Below, in pieces: positions 42,623-51,112 of a DNA stretch of 64,000 nt. The stretch is from JAXDJH01 sp034663635 (lineage in GTDB: Bacteria; Actinomycetota; CADDZG01; WHSQ01): the NCBI GenBank assembly GCA_034663635.1, contig JAXDJH010000026.1:1-64000 (forward strand), in the 5' to 3' direction. The notes under the pieces are model-generated. The model saw only the letters and a program-made list of their open reading frames with translations. It was not told the origin of the DNA and ran no database searches. Each line of letters opens with the position of its first letter. The first letter of the stretch is position 1. The translations under genes and the position numbers were made by a program.

Positions 42623-43108
42623 ATGAGCATCGAAACGACGTTGACGCTCCTCATCGCGGCGGGAATCCTTGCCGTCGCGGCCGTGCTGAAGCTGACCTTC
42701 TATTCGGTCGTGTGGGTGGTCACAAAGGTTGCGGGTCGCGAGATGCAGAGCTGGGGCACCAGGCGCGGTGCCGTCGCAGCCCTCCCGCGGGTCCCACTTT
42801 CATCGAGAGCAGGCCGCGCTATCCAGGCCGCGCGGCTCGTTGTCGTGCTCGTCGTGGCGACCATCGCCACCTGGGTCGTCAAAGGCGCGATCGCGCTCTC
42901 GGATCTGTTCGCCGCGTTCGGAGCTTGGCTGGAGCCCCGCCTCACCGGCGCCTACCGCTGGGCGAAGCCATGGGTGATCGCAGGGGGGACGCGCGGCGTC
43001 AGCGCGTCGAGGAGCGGCCTTCGTCGGATCGGAAGCTGGTGGATCTACGAGGACGGCGAACGACAGAGCCGAGCCGCCTACATTCAGGTGCGCCGAGACC
43101 GCCTCTAG
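42623..43108 (+). CDS. Small membrane protein of unknown function
   Basis: A 161-residue protein with two hydrophobic segments (about 5-35 and 70-95), basic loops, and an Arg/Trp-rich C-terminus (RIGSWWIYEDGERQ). It is divergent from the class A penicillin-binding protein and convergent with the HExxH protein. No family recognised. The start ATG at 42623 has only a weak ribosome site. Confidence 0.6.
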   Translation: MSIETTLTLLIAAGILAVAAVLKLTFYSVVWVVTKVAGREMQSWGTRRGAVAALPRVPLSSRAGRAIQAARLVVVLVVATIATWVVKGAIALSDLFAAFGAWLEPRLTGAYRWAKPWVIAGGTRGVSASRSGLRRIGSWWIYEDGERQSRAAYIQVRRDRL

Positions 43109-43122
43109 GCCCTAGCGACCAA

Positions 43123-44913
43123 CTAGGAGTTGACGGTCGCTTCCACGACCGGCGAAACGCCAGGGCTCGGGCTCTCTTCGACGACATCGCTTGCGAGCAT
43201 GGCTGCCGTCTCGAGATCGGGGGCCAAACCAAGGCGCGGCCCTTCCTCCGGGAGACAACGCAGAACCGCAAAGCCGTGCTTGTACTTCCAAGCCGACGCG
43301 CCCTCGGGGGCGTCGGGCTCCTTCTTCGCTTCGGGGAAGGCCGCCTCGAACCACTTAAGGGTCTCGTCACACAAGGTTGGGATCGGTGGCCCATCTTTGG
43401 GATCCGCTCCACCGTCGACGAGGGCGATGCCGAGGGCGATCTCGTCGCCGTTGCTCCATACATGGATCTCCCCACCGTTCCACCGGCTCACGGGAGTCGG
43501 GTCGAGCACGTTCAAGAGATCCTTGCGCTTGCGCGCGTTTTCGATACGCGAGATGTCGAGTTGCCCCGTCGGAGCTTGGAAGAGCCAGAGCAGGTCGGCC
43601 GCGCCCAGGGATCGAACGCCCTCCGACACCCAGGGAGACGCCAGCTCCGGAGGATCGGTCGGATCGTCGACTGGGATCTTGAAGATGTAGCGAGAGGGAA
43701 ACATGATCTCCGCACTGGTGGTCGGTGGATCGGAGTACGCCTCGTCAACCGCGTCCCAACCACCGATCGCGTAGAGATCACACGCGAATAGCGCGCCCTC
43801 GAGGTACGGGAAATAGACGGAGCGTGTGTAGTAGTACGGAAGCGTTGCATGCTTGACCGGTACCGCCTTGGGCCGAACCAGGTCGACGACCCTCACGATG
43901 TCGATGTCGGACGTCCCGAGGAGAAGGTCGTACTGCATCGCCACTACGGATGCCGTTCCTTCGGCCACCGCCGATCCCGCCAGCATCTCGTCCTGCCTCG
44001 CGGGATCGGTCGATTGGAACCGCGTGAGGTCGAAGAGTTGATCCGACAACGCGTGCTCCAGCTCATGGGCAAGAGTTAACTCGTCGACGAGTTTCAGTCT
44101 CTTGATCTTGTTGATCTTGCGAGCGAACAGCTCGCCTGTGTCTGGAACGTAGAAGCCGGCCACCTGCGGAGCGCTGAATCCAACACGCGTCAGTCTTGGT
44201 ATCGCGCGAAGAGCGACGAGGACCCGCTGTGCGAGTCGCTCAACCTGCGGCTCGTAACTTTCCCTGGCGACGTCCTCCAACTCTTGTTGGAGTTGGTGCT
44301 CCGACAGGAGTTCCACTGGTGGGACCTCGGTGAACTCGTGCCCTCTCAACCGGCCCACTCCGATCGCGACGGCATGGACCATCTGGTCGATCGTCTTGCG
44401 TCGGCCCGATGGACGATCCACCGACGACGCATTGTCGGGCAAGCACGACGTCGCAGTCTTCAACCGGTCGTATGCGTTCCGTTGGCCGGCCCACGACACC
44501 GGTCCGTCGTATGGCTTCACGTCGGGGACGGGAGGCAGAGGAGGCGCATCGCTGCCTCCCACCAGCGTGGAGACGGCAACGAAACCGACGAAGAGAACTA
44601 CGACGAGGGCCGCGGCCGCCATGACCTTAGCCCCGACGCTGTCCATCCAATAAGGCATGACGACCAGAGGGGCTCGCTTGGCCGGAGTCAGTGGAACCGG
44701 TGGAGGTGCCGGCCTCGGCGGCGGCGGGGCCGCGGGCGGCGGGGCCGCGGGCGGCGCTTCGCGCGCGAGCTCAGCAGGAGTCGGGGGCGGCGGCTCGCCG
44801 TCCATGTCGACCCACGTTTGGCGCAGAGCGTCCCAGACCGTCCATACCTGGTTGGACTTCTTCTTCCACCACCGCCCACCACGCTGGATCGGTTCCCCAC
44901 CTAGATCCATCAA
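43123..44913 (-). CDS. Membrane-anchored putative zinc metallopeptidase (HExxH)
   Basis: A 596-residue protein. Residues 10-44 are a Trp-rich motif (GGRWWKKK, WTVWDALRQTWV), then a Pro/Ala-rich linker, one membrane helix (about 96-117) and a large extracytoplasmic domain. That domain contains HELEH at 283-287 and a Glu at 318 in SAVAEGTAS, 31 residues later, an arrangement seen in gluzincin-like peptidases (HExxH plus E). I do not recognise the family beyond this; the rest is a mixed alpha/beta fold with no further known motif. The start ATG at 44913 has a second ATG immediately after it. It is convergent with the gene at 42623. Confidence 0.65.
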   Translation of the reverse strand: MMDLGGEPIQRGGRWWKKKSNQVWTVWDALRQTWVDMDGEPPPPTPAELAREAPPAAPPPAAPPPPRPAPPPVPLTPAKRAPLVVMPYWMDSVGAKVMAAAALVVVLFVGFVAVSTLVGGSDAPPLPPVPDVKPYDGPVSWAGQRNAYDRLKTATSCLPDNASSVDRPSGRRKTIDQMVHAVAIGVGRLRGHEFTEVPPVELLSEHQLQQELEDVARESYEPQVERLAQRVLVALRAIPRLTRVGFSAPQVAGFYVPDTGELFARKINKIKRLKLVDELTLAHELEHALSDQLFDLTRFQSTDPARQDEMLAGSAVAEGTASVVAMQYDLLLGTSDIDIVRVVDLVRPKAVPVKHATLPYYYTRSVYFPYLEGALFACDLYAIGGWDAVDEAYSDPPTTSAEIMFPSRYIFKIPVDDPTDPPELASPWVSEGVRSLGAADLLWLFQAPTGQLDISRIENARKRKDLLNVLDPTPVSRWNGGEIHVWSNGDEIALGIALVDGGADPKDGPPIPTLCDETLKWFEAAFPEAKKEPDAPEGASAWKYKHGFAVLRCLPEEGPRLGLAPDLETAAMLASDVVEESPSPGVSPVVEATVNS

Positions 44914-44983
44914 CGCAGAGTATTTGGTCGTTCGCCCGCATGGCTTGGTCCGCTAAGGCAGACAATGATGTCCGCCAAAGGCA

Positions 44984-45190
44984 TCAGGCGCCGAGGTGGT
45001 AGATCTGGCCCCTGTCCATGTCGAGACCGTTTGCCACCTGCCACAACGCGGCAAGCGCCTTCAGCGCATTGCGTTGCTCGAAGGGTGCGAGCTCGCCCGA
45101 ACGGTCGCCGAGAAGGCTCGCGAGCTTGTCGTAGCAGCCAACCAATTCGGCTTGGGCGGGACTCAGTTCGTCGCCTATCGCGTTCTTCAT
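44984..45190 (-). CDS. Small helical protein coupled to the CoA ligase
   Basis: A 68-residue protein, wholly helical and acidic, with no recognisable family. Its ATG shares one base with the stop of the CoA ligase (TGATG), so it is translated after it. It could be a subunit or a tail of the ligase operon, or a regulator. Segment QAELVGCYDKLASLLGDRSG is amphipathic. Confidence 0.55.
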   Translation of the reverse strand: MKNAIGDELSPAQAELVGCYDKLASLLGDRSGELAPFEQRNALKALAALWQVANGLDMDRGQIYHLGA

Positions 45191-46548
45191 CAGGCTTGTT
45201 TCCTCTCTCCCGATCCGCCGACCACTTCTCGTTCGTCCAGCACACGCTTCGCTTTCAACTCGAAGCGGGGCAGCGACTCGAGCTCTACCGTTCTCACGTG
45301 AAACCGAAGTCCTTCATGAGCCTCGGCGAGCGTCTTCGACAGCTCCGAGCACAACTCGTCCTCTTTGACTGAGCGATCGGGGATCTCGATCAGAACCTCG
45401 ATCTCGTCGCGGATGCCTTCGGCCGTGTAGAGGTGGATCTGGAACTCATCGATCGCTTCGTACTCCCGGATGATCGCTTCCACCGCCCTTGGGTAGACGT
45501 TGGTGCCCCGCACGAGCTTCATGTCATCAACCCGTCCCCGGATCCCACCGTCGTAGATATCGAAGGTGCGGCCGCAGCCACAGGTGCTACCCGGCACTTT
45601 CAGCACGAGGTCGCGCGTGCGATAACGCATCACTGGGATGAACCCCCGTCCGAAGGACGTGACAACGCGCTCCCCCGGCTCGCCGTACGCGACCGGATCT
45701 CCCGTCTCGGGGTCGATGACTTCCTCGATGTAGTGGTCCTCGATGATGTGAGCGCCGCCGGGTTGGTGTGAGCACTCGAACATCATGATCGTGCCGAGTT
45801 CCGTCATACCTGCCGTGTCGCCGGCCTTAGCTCCCCATTGCTCTTCGATCAGTTTCTTTGTCGCCGGTATCGAGCCCGCCGGCTCTCCCGACAGGATCAA
45901 TCTCTTCACCGGGCCGTTCGCAAGATCGATGCCGAGCGCCTGAGCCTCCTGGGCCATGCGTAACGCGTAGGTCGGGGTCGAGCAGACGACAGTGGCCCGC
46001 ATGTCGAGTATCTGATTGATGCGCGCCTCCGTCGTCATGTTCCCGCCGGGGAGCACGAGGCAACCGAGTTTCTCGCAGGCATAGTGCGCTCCCCAGAATC
46101 CGACGAACGTCCCGTAGCTGAACGCGAAGAAGACCGAGTCGACCGGTCTGACGCCGAACCCCCAGAAGCCGTAGCACCACATCTCTGCGATCCACTCCCA
46201 ATCCTTCATCGAATCGAGAACGCGGATCGGCGTCTTGCCGGTGGTTCCCGAAGTCAGGTGGTAGCGGATGGCCGATTCTTGGGGGGCCGCGAGGATGGGG
46301 CCGTATGGAGGTTGGTCTATCTGGCCCTGCATCCACTCCTCACGCGTCATGAATGGGATCCGGCGGAGGTCGTCCAGCGACTTGATCGATTCCGCGGTTA
46401 CACCTGCGTCGTGCAAACGCTTCGATTGATAGGGGACCTGAGCGTCGGCCCATCCAACCAAGTTGCGCAGTTTGCGAACCTGCAGGGCCTCGAGATCGTC
46501 GCGCGACATCGTCTCGTGGCGTGGGTTCCAATATGGCGACTCCGTCAT
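45190..46548 (-). CDS. Phenylacetate-CoA ligase-like adenylate-forming enzyme
   Basis: A 452-residue acyl-CoA synthetase of the PaaK type, which forms CoA thioesters of aromatic acids with ATP. Motifs: HLTSGTTGKTPIRV (P-loop), AGMTELG, YRTRDLV and the C-terminal RGRVDDMKLVRGTNVYPRAVE. A CGCG motif (PGSTCGCGRTFD) is present, common in PaaK-like enzymes. Length is typical. The ATG at 46548 has an AAGGGGGAG site; the frame to 46614 overlaps the divergent dehydrogenase region. The substrate is likely an aromatic or aminoaromatic acid because of the neighbours. Confidence 0.85.
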   Translation of the reverse strand: MTESPYWNPRHETMSRDDLEALQVRKLRNLVGWADAQVPYQSKRLHDAGVTAESIKSLDDLRRIPFMTREEWMQGQIDQPPYGPILAAPQESAIRYHLTSGTTGKTPIRVLDSMKDWEWIAEMWCYGFWGFGVRPVDSVFFAFSYGTFVGFWGAHYACEKLGCLVLPGGNMTTEARINQILDMRATVVCSTPTYALRMAQEAQALGIDLANGPVKRLILSGEPAGSIPATKKLIEEQWGAKAGDTAGMTELGTIMMFECSHQPGGAHIIEDHYIEEVIDPETGDPVAYGEPGERVVTSFGRGFIPVMRYRTRDLVLKVPGSTCGCGRTFDIYDGGIRGRVDDMKLVRGTNVYPRAVEAIIREYEAIDEFQIHLYTAEGIRDEIEVLIEIPDRSVKEDELCSELSKTLAEAHEGLRFHVRTVELESLPRFELKAKRVLDEREVVGGSGERKQA

Positions 46549-46612
46549 CGCTCCCCCTTGAACGAACTCCTCGGTGGTCTCGATGAGGTTAGTACGAGTA
46601 CCGTCGGGGGTC

Positions 46613-47761
46613 ATGGGACATCGAGACTTTCCAGTTCACTTATCTGCCGAGCAGCGCGAGCTCCTCGTCAACGCGCAACGGATAGCCCAAGAGGAGCTGG
46701 CCCCCATCGCCAGAAAAGGAGCGCCGGGCAGAGTAAATCGCGACCTGGTGCGGGCGCTAGGCGACCACGGAGTTCTTCCTCAGATCTTCCCCGTCGGCTT
46801 CGGCGGCTCATCTCACGAGAACCCGTCCGCTTCTCAGCTCTGTCTGCTTCGAGAAGGTCTGGCCGGGGGCAGCACGGAGGCCGAGACCGCCTTCGCTCTG
46901 CAGGGCCTGGGCGCCTACCCGATCCTCCAATCGGGCAGCGATGCGCTCAGAGATCGGTGGATCCCCAAGGTCGCGTCGGGTGAGTGCGTAGCGGCGTTCG
47001 CTCTCACCGAGGAGCGGGGCGGCAGCGACGCCGGCAACCTCGAGATGAGGGCCGAGAAGGTCGAAGGCGGATATCTGCTCACCGGCGAGAAGAAGTGGAT
47101 ATCGAACGCGCCCGAGGCCGACATGTACACGGTTTTCGCTCGCACGACTCCCGACGCCGGTCCAAACGGCATCACCGCCTTCGTGGTGCCCGCAAACTCC
47201 GAAGGTCTCGGCGGCGAACCATTGGAATTGCTGTCCCCTCACGCGATAGGAACGCTCGTACTGAAGGGAACTTTCGTTCCGAACGATCACGTGCTGGGTG
47301 AGGTCGACAAAGGCTTCGGAGTAGCGATGGGGACACTCGATCTCTTCCGGTCGAGCGTCGGAGCGTTCGCGGTCGGGATGGCCCAGGCCGCGCTCGACGC
47401 GGCAGTCGCGTTCGCCGAAGAACGTGAGGCTTTCAAACGACCGATCCGGGAGTTCCAAGCCGTGTCGCACAAACTCGCTGAGATGGCGGCGCGCACCAAA
47501 GCAGCTCGACTACTCGTCTACGACGCTGCTGCTACTTATGACAGCGGCGAGCGCGTTACAAAAGCGTCGGCCATCGCCAAGCTTTACGCGACCGAGACCG
47601 CTCAATTCGTGATCGATGCTGCCCTCCAGATCCACGGAGCCAAGGGACTCGAAAAAGGCCACCTCCTCGAACATCTCTATCGCGACGTGCGTTCAACGCG
47701 GATCTATGAAGGAACGTCGGAGATTCAGCGCGAGGTGATAGCGCGCGAGCTCTATCGCTGA
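46613..47761 (+). CDS. Acyl-CoA dehydrogenase (first)
   Basis: A 382-residue flavin acyl-CoA dehydrogenase. Features: FALTEERGGSDAGNLEMRAEK (substrate and FAD contact), KKWISNAPEADMYTVFARTT, and the C-terminal RIYEGTSEIQREVIARELYR. The catalytic base position in this family lies on the later helix; ALQIHGAKGLEKGHLLEHLYRDVRSTRIYEG is the region. It would make an enoyl-CoA from an acyl-CoA or act on a ring-derived CoA ester. Start ATG at 46613, divergent from the CoA ligase with 64 bases between. It is convergent with the RidA gene (ten-base overlap). Confidence 0.87.
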   Translation: MGHRDFPVHLSAEQRELLVNAQRIAQEELAPIARKGAPGRVNRDLVRALGDHGVLPQIFPVGFGGSSHENPSASQLCLLREGLAGGSTEAETAFALQGLGAYPILQSGSDALRDRWIPKVASGECVAAFALTEERGGSDAGNLEMRAEKVEGGYLLTGEKKWISNAPEADMYTVFARTTPDAGPNGITAFVVPANSEGLGGEPLELLSPHAIGTLVLKGTFVPNDHVLGEVDKGFGVAMGTLDLFRSSVGAFAVGMAQAALDAAVAFAEEREAFKRPIREFQAVSHKLAEMAARTKAARLLVYDAAATYDSGERVTKASAIAKLYATETAQFVIDAALQIHGAKGLEKGHLLEHLYRDVRSTRIYEGTSEIQREVIARELYR

Positions 47762-48180
47762 GCGGGGACCACAGCGATCCCTACGAGTTCCACCCTCGCA
47801 GCGGGATCGAACAGGCCTTTGACCTCGAACAGAGCGATCGCGGGATAGTGCTGCCCGAAGTGCTTGCGGTAAGCGGCGCCTAGATCATCGAGCCGGCTGC
47901 GGTATTCCGCCACGTCGGTGGTGAAGATCTGAAGCGAAACCAGGTCGAGGTGGCTGGCGCCGGCAGCATCGAGGGCTTGGCAGACGTTGTACGCGGCTTG
48001 CGCGAACTGCTCGGCGACATCATCGGACACGAGTTCCCCGGCCGCATCGTGTCCGGTCTGACCTCCCAGGTAAACGGTGCGTCCGGCAGCCGCGACTACG
48101 GCGTGCGAGAAGCCGACCGGCGAGGCGAGTGTGTCGGGATTGATGATGTCGTGTGGCGTGCTCGTTACCGACCGGTCCAC
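47752..48180 (-). CDS. RidA-family enamine/imine deaminase
   Basis: A 142-residue protein of the RidA/YjgF fold: GFSHAVVAAAGRTVYLGGQTG, YNVCQALDAAGASHLDLVSLQIFTTDV, and HYPAIALFEVKGLFDPAARVELVGIAVV. RidA proteins hydrolyse reactive enamines and imines, releasing ammonia; in an aromatic-amine pathway this removes the amino group of a ring-opened intermediate (inference). The family's active-site Arg, seen here in ARVELVGIA, is kept. Start is a GTG at 48180, overlapping the hydratase gene by 16 bases. Confidence 0.85.
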   Translation of the reverse strand: MDRSVTSTPHDIINPDTLASPVGFSHAVVAAAGRTVYLGGQTGHDAAGELVSDDVAEQFAQAAYNVCQALDAAGASHLDLVSLQIFTTDVAEYRSRLDDLGAAYRKHFGQHYPAIALFEVKGLFDPAARVELVGIAVVPAQR

Positions 48181-48992
48181 TTGGGCTCCCGACCCTCGCT
48201 GAACGCGGCATAGAACTCGGCGTGATCCTTGCTCGTCATCAATAGCGCCTGTGTCATCGCCTCGAGCTCTAATGCCCCGGCGAGGTTCATGTCGAGTTCC
48301 CGTGACAACAGCATCTTGGTCGAGGCGTAAGCAAGGGTCGGGCCGTAGGCGAGCCTCTCGGCGAGTTGTTTCGTCGCTCCGAAAAGCTCGTTGTCTTCGA
48401 CGACCCGGTAAGCGAGACCGTAACGATCCGCGCTCTCGGCATCGATCGAATCCCCGAGCATCAGAAGCTCAGTCGCCTTCGAAAGCCCGATCAAGCGCGG
48501 GAGGAGGTAAGCCGAACCCATGTCGGCACCCGCTAGACCAACTTTCGTGAAGAGGAACGCGAGCTTTGCTTCCTTCACGAAGATGCGAAAGTCCGCCGCC
48601 AGAGCGATCACCGAGCCCGCCCCCGCCGCCACTCCGTTGATCGAAGCGATGATGGGGACGGGGCACTCCCTCATCGCCTGCACCACCGAACCCGTCATGC
48701 GCGTGAAGTCGAGCAGGCCGCGAGCATCCATCTTCAATAGCTCGCCGATGATCTCGTGAACGTCACCACCCGAGCAGAACCCGCGGCCCTCGCCGGTTAT
48801 CACAAGAACCTTGACGTCGTCCCGCTGGGGAATCTCCAGAAGCAGATCGCGAAGGTCGGCGTAGGTGTCGAAGGTCAGTGCATTCAGCTTCTCTGGGCGA
48901 TCGAACGTGATCGCGGCCACGCCGTCATCGATCTCGAAGCGAAAGTGCTTCCAGTCCTCCGTGAAGCCCGGAGTCGCCCGAAAAGGAGTCAT
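48165..48992 (-). CDS. Enoyl-CoA hydratase/isomerase
   Basis: A 275-residue crotonase-fold enzyme. Oxyanion-hole segments are GEGRGFCSGGDV and INGVAAGAGSVIALAADFRI; LAGADMGSAYLLPRLIG lies where the catalytic glutamates are in hydratases, here Ala/Asp/Met, so the exact reaction is uncertain: hydration, isomerisation or ring-opening hydrolysis are all known in the family (PaaG/PaaB-like and BadI-like). It starts at an ATG that overlaps the second dehydrogenase's stop (ATGA). RidA overlaps its end. Confidence 0.82.
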   Translation of the reverse strand: MTPFRATPGFTEDWKHFRFEIDDGVAAITFDRPEKLNALTFDTYADLRDLLLEIPQRDDVKVLVITGEGRGFCSGGDVHEIIGELLKMDARGLLDFTRMTGSVVQAMRECPVPIIASINGVAAGAGSVIALAADFRIFVKEAKLAFLFTKVGLAGADMGSAYLLPRLIGLSKATELLMLGDSIDAESADRYGLAYRVVEDNELFGATKQLAERLAYGPTLAYASTKMLLSRELDMNLAGALELEAMTQALLMTSKDHAEFYAAFSEGREPKWTGR

Positions 48993-50155
48993 GAGTAGGC
49001 GCGCAGCCCTGTGATCGTCTCACCGAGGATCAAAGTGTGGATCTCGCTCGTGCCTTCGTACGTGAGAACGGACTCGAGGTTGTTCATGTGCCTGATCACC
49101 GGGTACTCCAGGGTGATGCCGTTGGCGCCGAGGATCGTTCTGGCCTCACGGGCGATCTTGATCGCCTCTCGCACGTTGTTGAGTTTCCCGAGGCTCACGT
49201 GCTGATGCGCAAGCTTGCCGTCGTCTTTCATCCGCCCCAACTGCAGGGCCAGAAGGGTGCCTTTGGTTAGCTCGACGAGCATGTCCACGAGTTTCTTCTG
49301 CGTGAGCTGGAAACCGCCGATCGGTTTGTCGAACTGAACCCGAGTCTTCGAGTATTCGAGGGCGCTCTCGTAACAAGCGCGCGCGGCCCCCATGGCACCC
49401 CAGATGATCCCGAAGCGCGCCTCGTTGAGACATGACAGCGGACCCTTCATCCCGGTCACACCCGGCAGACCCGCATCGGAGGGAAGCCTGCAGTCGTCGA
49501 GGATCAACTCCGACGTAACGGACGCTCTAAGCGAGATCTTCCTGTGGATGTCGCGCGTCGTGAAGCCCGGCGCGCCTCGCGGCACGAGGAAACCGCGGAT
49601 GCCTTCGTCGGTTCGAGCCCATACAACGGCGACGTCCGCGATGCCACCGTTCGTGATCCACATCTTGTTCCCGTTGAGTAGCCAGTCGTCGCCGTCGCGC
49701 TTGGCCGACGTACGCATCGCGCTCGGGTCGCTTCCCTGGTCCGGCTCCGTCAGACCGAAACAACCGATGGCCTCGCCGGTGGCCATCCTGGGCAGCCACT
49801 CCTGCTTCTGCTCCTCCGACCCGTACTTCCAGATCGGGAACATCGCGAGGCTCCCCTGCACCGATACGAAGCTGCGAAAGCCGCTGTCGCCGGCTTCCAG
49901 CTCCAAGCAGGCGAGCCCGTAACTGACCGCGTTCGTCCCCGCGCAGCCGTAACCCTCCAGATGCATGCCCAGCAACCCCAGCGAGCCCAGCTCGGTCGCG
50001 ACTTCGACCGGAAACTCCCCCGCTTCGAACCACTTCTCGATGCCGGGCATCACGCGTTGGCCGACGAACTGACGAACGCTGTCGCGGATCATGCGCTCCT
50101 CTTCGGAAAGCTGAGCGTCGAGGCCCAAGAAGTCGAGCGCGTCCGGTGTGGCCAT
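48989..50155 (-). CDS. Acyl-CoA dehydrogenase (second, glutaryl-CoA-dehydrogenase-like)
   Basis: A 388-residue acyl-CoA dehydrogenase. Features: CFGLTEPDQGSDPSAMRTSAK, NKMWITNGGIADVAVVWART, and TYEGTSEIHTLILGETITGLRAYS at the C-terminus. Similarity to glutaryl-CoA dehydrogenase (GLTEPxxGSD and IARxARxILGANGI) suggests a dicarboxyl- or ring-derived CoA ester. It leads a three-gene unit with the hydratase and RidA, and lies divergent from the LLM and monooxygenase genes across a gap with a perfect inverted repeat. Start ATG at 50155. Confidence 0.87.
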   Translation of the reverse strand: MATPDALDFLGLDAQLSEEERMIRDSVRQFVGQRVMPGIEKWFEAGEFPVEVATELGSLGLLGMHLEGYGCAGTNAVSYGLACLELEAGDSGFRSFVSVQGSLAMFPIWKYGSEEQKQEWLPRMATGEAIGCFGLTEPDQGSDPSAMRTSAKRDGDDWLLNGNKMWITNGGIADVAVVWARTDEGIRGFLVPRGAPGFTTRDIHRKISLRASVTSELILDDCRLPSDAGLPGVTGMKGPLSCLNEARFGIIWGAMGAARACYESALEYSKTRVQFDKPIGGFQLTQKKLVDMLVELTKGTLLALQLGRMKDDGKLAHQHVSLGKLNNVREAIKIAREARTILGANGITLEYPVIRHMNNLESVLTYEGTSEIHTLILGETITGLRAYS

Positions 50156-50185
50156 ATCAGGACGCTACTAGACAACCCCCCACCT

Positions 50186-50230
50186 CGAGTGTGCGTGAGG
50201 GGTGAATACTTGTCGGCCTGCGCACACTCG
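50186..50230. promoter_or_regulatory. 10-bp perfect inverted repeat in the divergent catabolic promoter region
   Basis: CGAGTGTGCG (50186-50195) and CGCACACTCG (50221-50230) are exact inverted repeats with 25 bases between, centre to centre 35 bases. They lie in the 102-base gap between two divergent operons. A dimeric repressor or activator could bind both arms and regulate both sides. Confidence 0.55.
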
Positions 50231-50257
50231 GCGCGGGGCAGATGAGGGGGAGGTCGA

Positions 50258-51112
50258 TTGAACGTCGGCATCGGACTGCCGAGCGCCGTGCCCGGCACGC
50301 GCGCCGACTTACTCGTTGAGTGGTCGGCAAAGGCGGACGAGGGATCGTTCTCGAGTCTCGGCGTCGTGGATCGCCTTCGCTACGACTCCTACGATCCGAT
50401 GACCGTCTTGGCCCACGCTGCCGTCGCGACTCGACGGATCGGCCTGGTGACGATGGTTGTTATCGGTCCCCTGAGGAACAACGCTGTTCTCGCAAAGGAA
50501 GCTGCCACCGTCGACCATCTTTCGGGAGGCCGGCTGACGCTCGGGCTGGCCGTCGGTGCCCGAGGGGAGGACTACAAAGCCGCGGGCGTTTCCCAGCGGG
50601 AACGCGGCGAGCGCCTCACAAACCAGCTTGCCGATCTGCGCGCGATCTGGGAGCGCGAGGAAACCGGGCGTCTGACCGAATCTGGCTGGGGCCCTCCGGT
50701 GATCGTTGGAGGGATGAGCGATGCGACCTTCCTGCGCACCGCTAGGTACGCGGATGGCTACGTCCACGGTGGTGGCCCTCCACGCACGTTCGAACGCGCC
50801 GCGGACAAGATGCACACCGCCTGGAGGGATCTAGGGCGTACCGGTCGCCCCCTTCTCTGGGCTCAGGGTTACTTCGCTCTCGGCGACGCGGAGACGGTCG
50901 AGCGAGGTCGCGCCTACATGCGTGATTACTACGCGTTCACTGGGCCGTTCGCCGAACGGATCGCCGAGGGGATGCTCGCGACTCCGCAGGCGGTGGCGCA
51001 ATTCGTTCGCGGATATGCCGAAGCCGGCTGCGACGAGTTGGTGTTGCTTCCCGCTGTGGCCGACATCGCCCAGCTCGAGAGACTCGCGGACGCTTTGGGT
51101 GGTGTCTCGTGA
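50258..51112 (+). CDS. LLM-class flavin-dependent oxidoreductase
   Basis: A 284-residue luciferase-like monooxygenase/F420- or FMN-dependent oxidoreductase. Features: NVGIGLPSA at the start, LVTMVVIGPLRNNAVLAKEAATVDHLSGGRLTLGLAVG, and GPPVIVGGMSDATFLRTARYADGYVHGG. The family oxidises aromatic or aliphatic substrates with flavin or F420. The TTG start at 50258 has a GGGGGAGG site. The next gene's GTG overlaps its stop (GTGA), so both are coupled. Confidence 0.84.
   Translation: MNVGIGLPSAVPGTRADLLVEWSAKADEGSFSSLGVVDRLRYDSYDPMTVLAHAAVATRRIGLVTMVVIGPLRNNAVLAKEAATVDHLSGGRLTLGLAVGARGEDYKAAGVSQRERGERLTNQLADLRAIWEREETGRLTESGWGPPVIVGGMSDATFLRTARYADGYVHGGGPPRTFERAADKMHTAWRDLGRTGRPLLWAQGYFALGDAETVERGRAYMRDYYAFTGPFAERIAEGMLATPQAVAQFVRGYAEAGCDELVLLPAVADIAQLERLADALGGVS

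Noticed and set aside
41569..43791. 740-codon plus-strand open frame across the penicillin-binding protein
   Set aside because: Antisense to a gene with all GT51 and transpeptidase motifs; product is shadow sequence.
50089..50298. Minus-strand 69-codon frame across the divergent control region
   Set aside because: It overlaps the start of the second acyl-CoA dehydrogenase in another frame and contains the inverted repeat; no ribosome site.
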